Shown here piece by piece: positions 5,572 to 6,317 of a stretch of DNA of 6,317 bases. The notes under the pieces are model-generated. The model saw only the letters and a list, made by a program, of their open reading frames with translations. It had not been told where the DNA came from and made no database searches. How positions within the stretch are numbered: the first letter of the stretch is position 1; each line of letters starts with the position of its first letter. The position numbers were made by a program, and so were the translations under genes. This DNA comes from Anaerotignum sp. (GTDB lineage: Bacteria; Bacillota; Clostridia; Lachnospirales; Anaerotignaceae), in contig JAFZDV010000084.1 in NCBI GenBank assembly GCA_017560955.1, positions 1 through 6,317 of the forward strand. Reading direction: 5' to 3'.

Positions 5572-6317
5572 ATGAGCAATATTGATAACCTGACAATCAA
5601 TACCCTGCGTTTCCTGTCTGCAGAAGCAATCCAGAAAGCAAAGAGCGGTCACCCCGGTCTGCCTCTGGGTGCAGCACCCGCTGCTTACACACTGTGGGCA
5701 AAAGAAATGAAAGTAAACCCCGCGAACCCCAACTGGAACGACAGAGACAGATTCATCCTGTCCGCTGGTCACGGTTCTGCACTGCTGTACTCCCTGCTGC
5801 ATGTATTTGGCTACGGTCTGACAATCGAAGACCTGCAGAACTTCCGTCAGAGAAATTCCCTGACACCCGGTCACCCCGAATACAAACATACAACAGGCGT
5901 TGAAGTGACAACAGGCCCTTTGGGGCAGGGTATCGCTAACGCAGTTGGTATGGCTCTGGCTGAAAGCCACCTGGCAGCAAAATTCAACACACCCGAATTT
6001 AAAGTTGTAGACCATTACACATATGCACTGTGCGGCGATGGCTGTCTGCAGGAAGGTGTTGCAGCTGAAGCAGCATCTCTGGCTGGCACAATGGGTCTGA
6101 ACAAACTGGTTGTTCTGTACGATTCCAACCACATCACAATCGAAGGCGACACAGCAACAGCATTCGCTGAAGATGTTCTGAAACGTTTCGAAGCTTACGG
6201 CTGGGATACACAGGAAGTTGCTGATGGCAACGATGTAGATGCCATCAAAGCTGCAATCGAAAAAGCAAAAGCATCTGACAAACCTTCCATCATCAAGATC
6301 GAAACACAGATCGGTTA
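5572..6317 (+). CDS. tkt: Transketolase, N-terminal part (3' end outside window)
   Basis: From the ATG at 5572 the frame is open to the window edge for 248 codons. The protein is the thiamine-diphosphate-binding half of transketolase, which moves two-carbon ketol units between sugar phosphates. Motifs: [12 protein letters not shown] (25-36) with His27, [11 protein letters not shown] (63-73) with His67, [16 protein letters not shown] (113-128), and the ThDP/metal motif starting GDGCLQEG (155-162) and ending near Asn186 in [10 protein letters not shown]. The [15 protein letters not shown] wording is that of full-length transketolases of about 660 residues. The split N/C version common in some Clostridia usually differs here, so some 400 residues are probably missing; this is an inference. 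The ribosome binding site GGAGG (5558-5562) lies 9 nt before the start. The 50-nt gap after the transaldolase gene holds no terminator or convincing promoter, so the two probably form one operon. Codon use is strongly biased like its partner's. Confidence 0.95.
   Translation, partial: MSNIDNLTINTLRFLSAEAIQKAKSGHPGLPLGAAPAAYTLWAKEMKVNPANPNWNDRDRFILSAGHGSALLYSLLHVFGYGLTIEDLQNFRQRNSLTPGHPEYKHTTGVEVTTGPLGQGIANAVGMALAESHLAAKFNTPEFKVVDHYTYALCGDGCLQEGVAAEAASLAGTMGLNKLVVLYDSNHITIEGDTATAFAEDVLKRFEAYGWDTQEVADGNDVDAIKAAIEKAKASDKPSIIKIETQIG

Overview
The window looks like a stretch of core chromosome from an anaerobic, low-to-moderate GC Firmicute, most likely a Clostridia/Lachnospirales-type organism. 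This is an inference. It rests on strong AAGGAGG-type ribosome binding sites before every gene, sigma-A-like promoters, the Clostridia flavour of the proteins (a TalC-type transaldolase next to transketolase, a Gram-positive RsmF-like methyltransferase with a C-terminal extension), and codon use dominated by CTG (Leu), ACA (Thr), AAA (Lys) and AGA/CGT (Arg). No mobile element, CRISPR array, tRNA or rRNA is visible.

Layout. (1) 1-507, minus strand: the start and most of a flavin reductase-family protein that runs off the left edge. (2) 508-673: a divergent intergenic region with one candidate promoter per strand. (3) 674-2011, plus: an RsmF/NOL1-NOP2-Sun family rRNA m5C methyltransferase. (4) 2012-2179: an elaborate thrC control region, with a near-consensus promoter embedded in overlapping inverted repeats and a leader of about 109 nt containing three hairpins in a row, the last ending next to the Shine-Dalgarno. 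(5) 2180-3643, plus: threonine synthase (thrC). (6) 3681-4664, plus: an unrecognised single-pass membrane protein, probably co-transcribed with thrC. (7) 4665-4873: the terminator of that unit, then the transaldolase promoter region and a leader with a second terminator-like hairpin and a 9-bp hairpin. (8) 4874-5521, plus: a small transaldolase. (9) 5572-6317, plus: the N-terminal part of transketolase, running off the right edge.

How the genes work together. The transaldolase and transketolase form an obvious functional pair, the non-oxidative pentose phosphate pathway, and appear to be one operon with codon use typical of highly expressed genes. ThrC makes threonine from O-phosphohomoserine and has similarly biased codons. 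The membrane protein between them has relaxed codon use and no recognisable function. The methyltransferase and flavin reductase are divergently transcribed and need not be functionally linked.

I see no clear undescribed multi-gene system here. The parts most worth a second look are the structured control regions of thrC and of the transaldolase operon, and the unknown membrane protein downstream of thrC.
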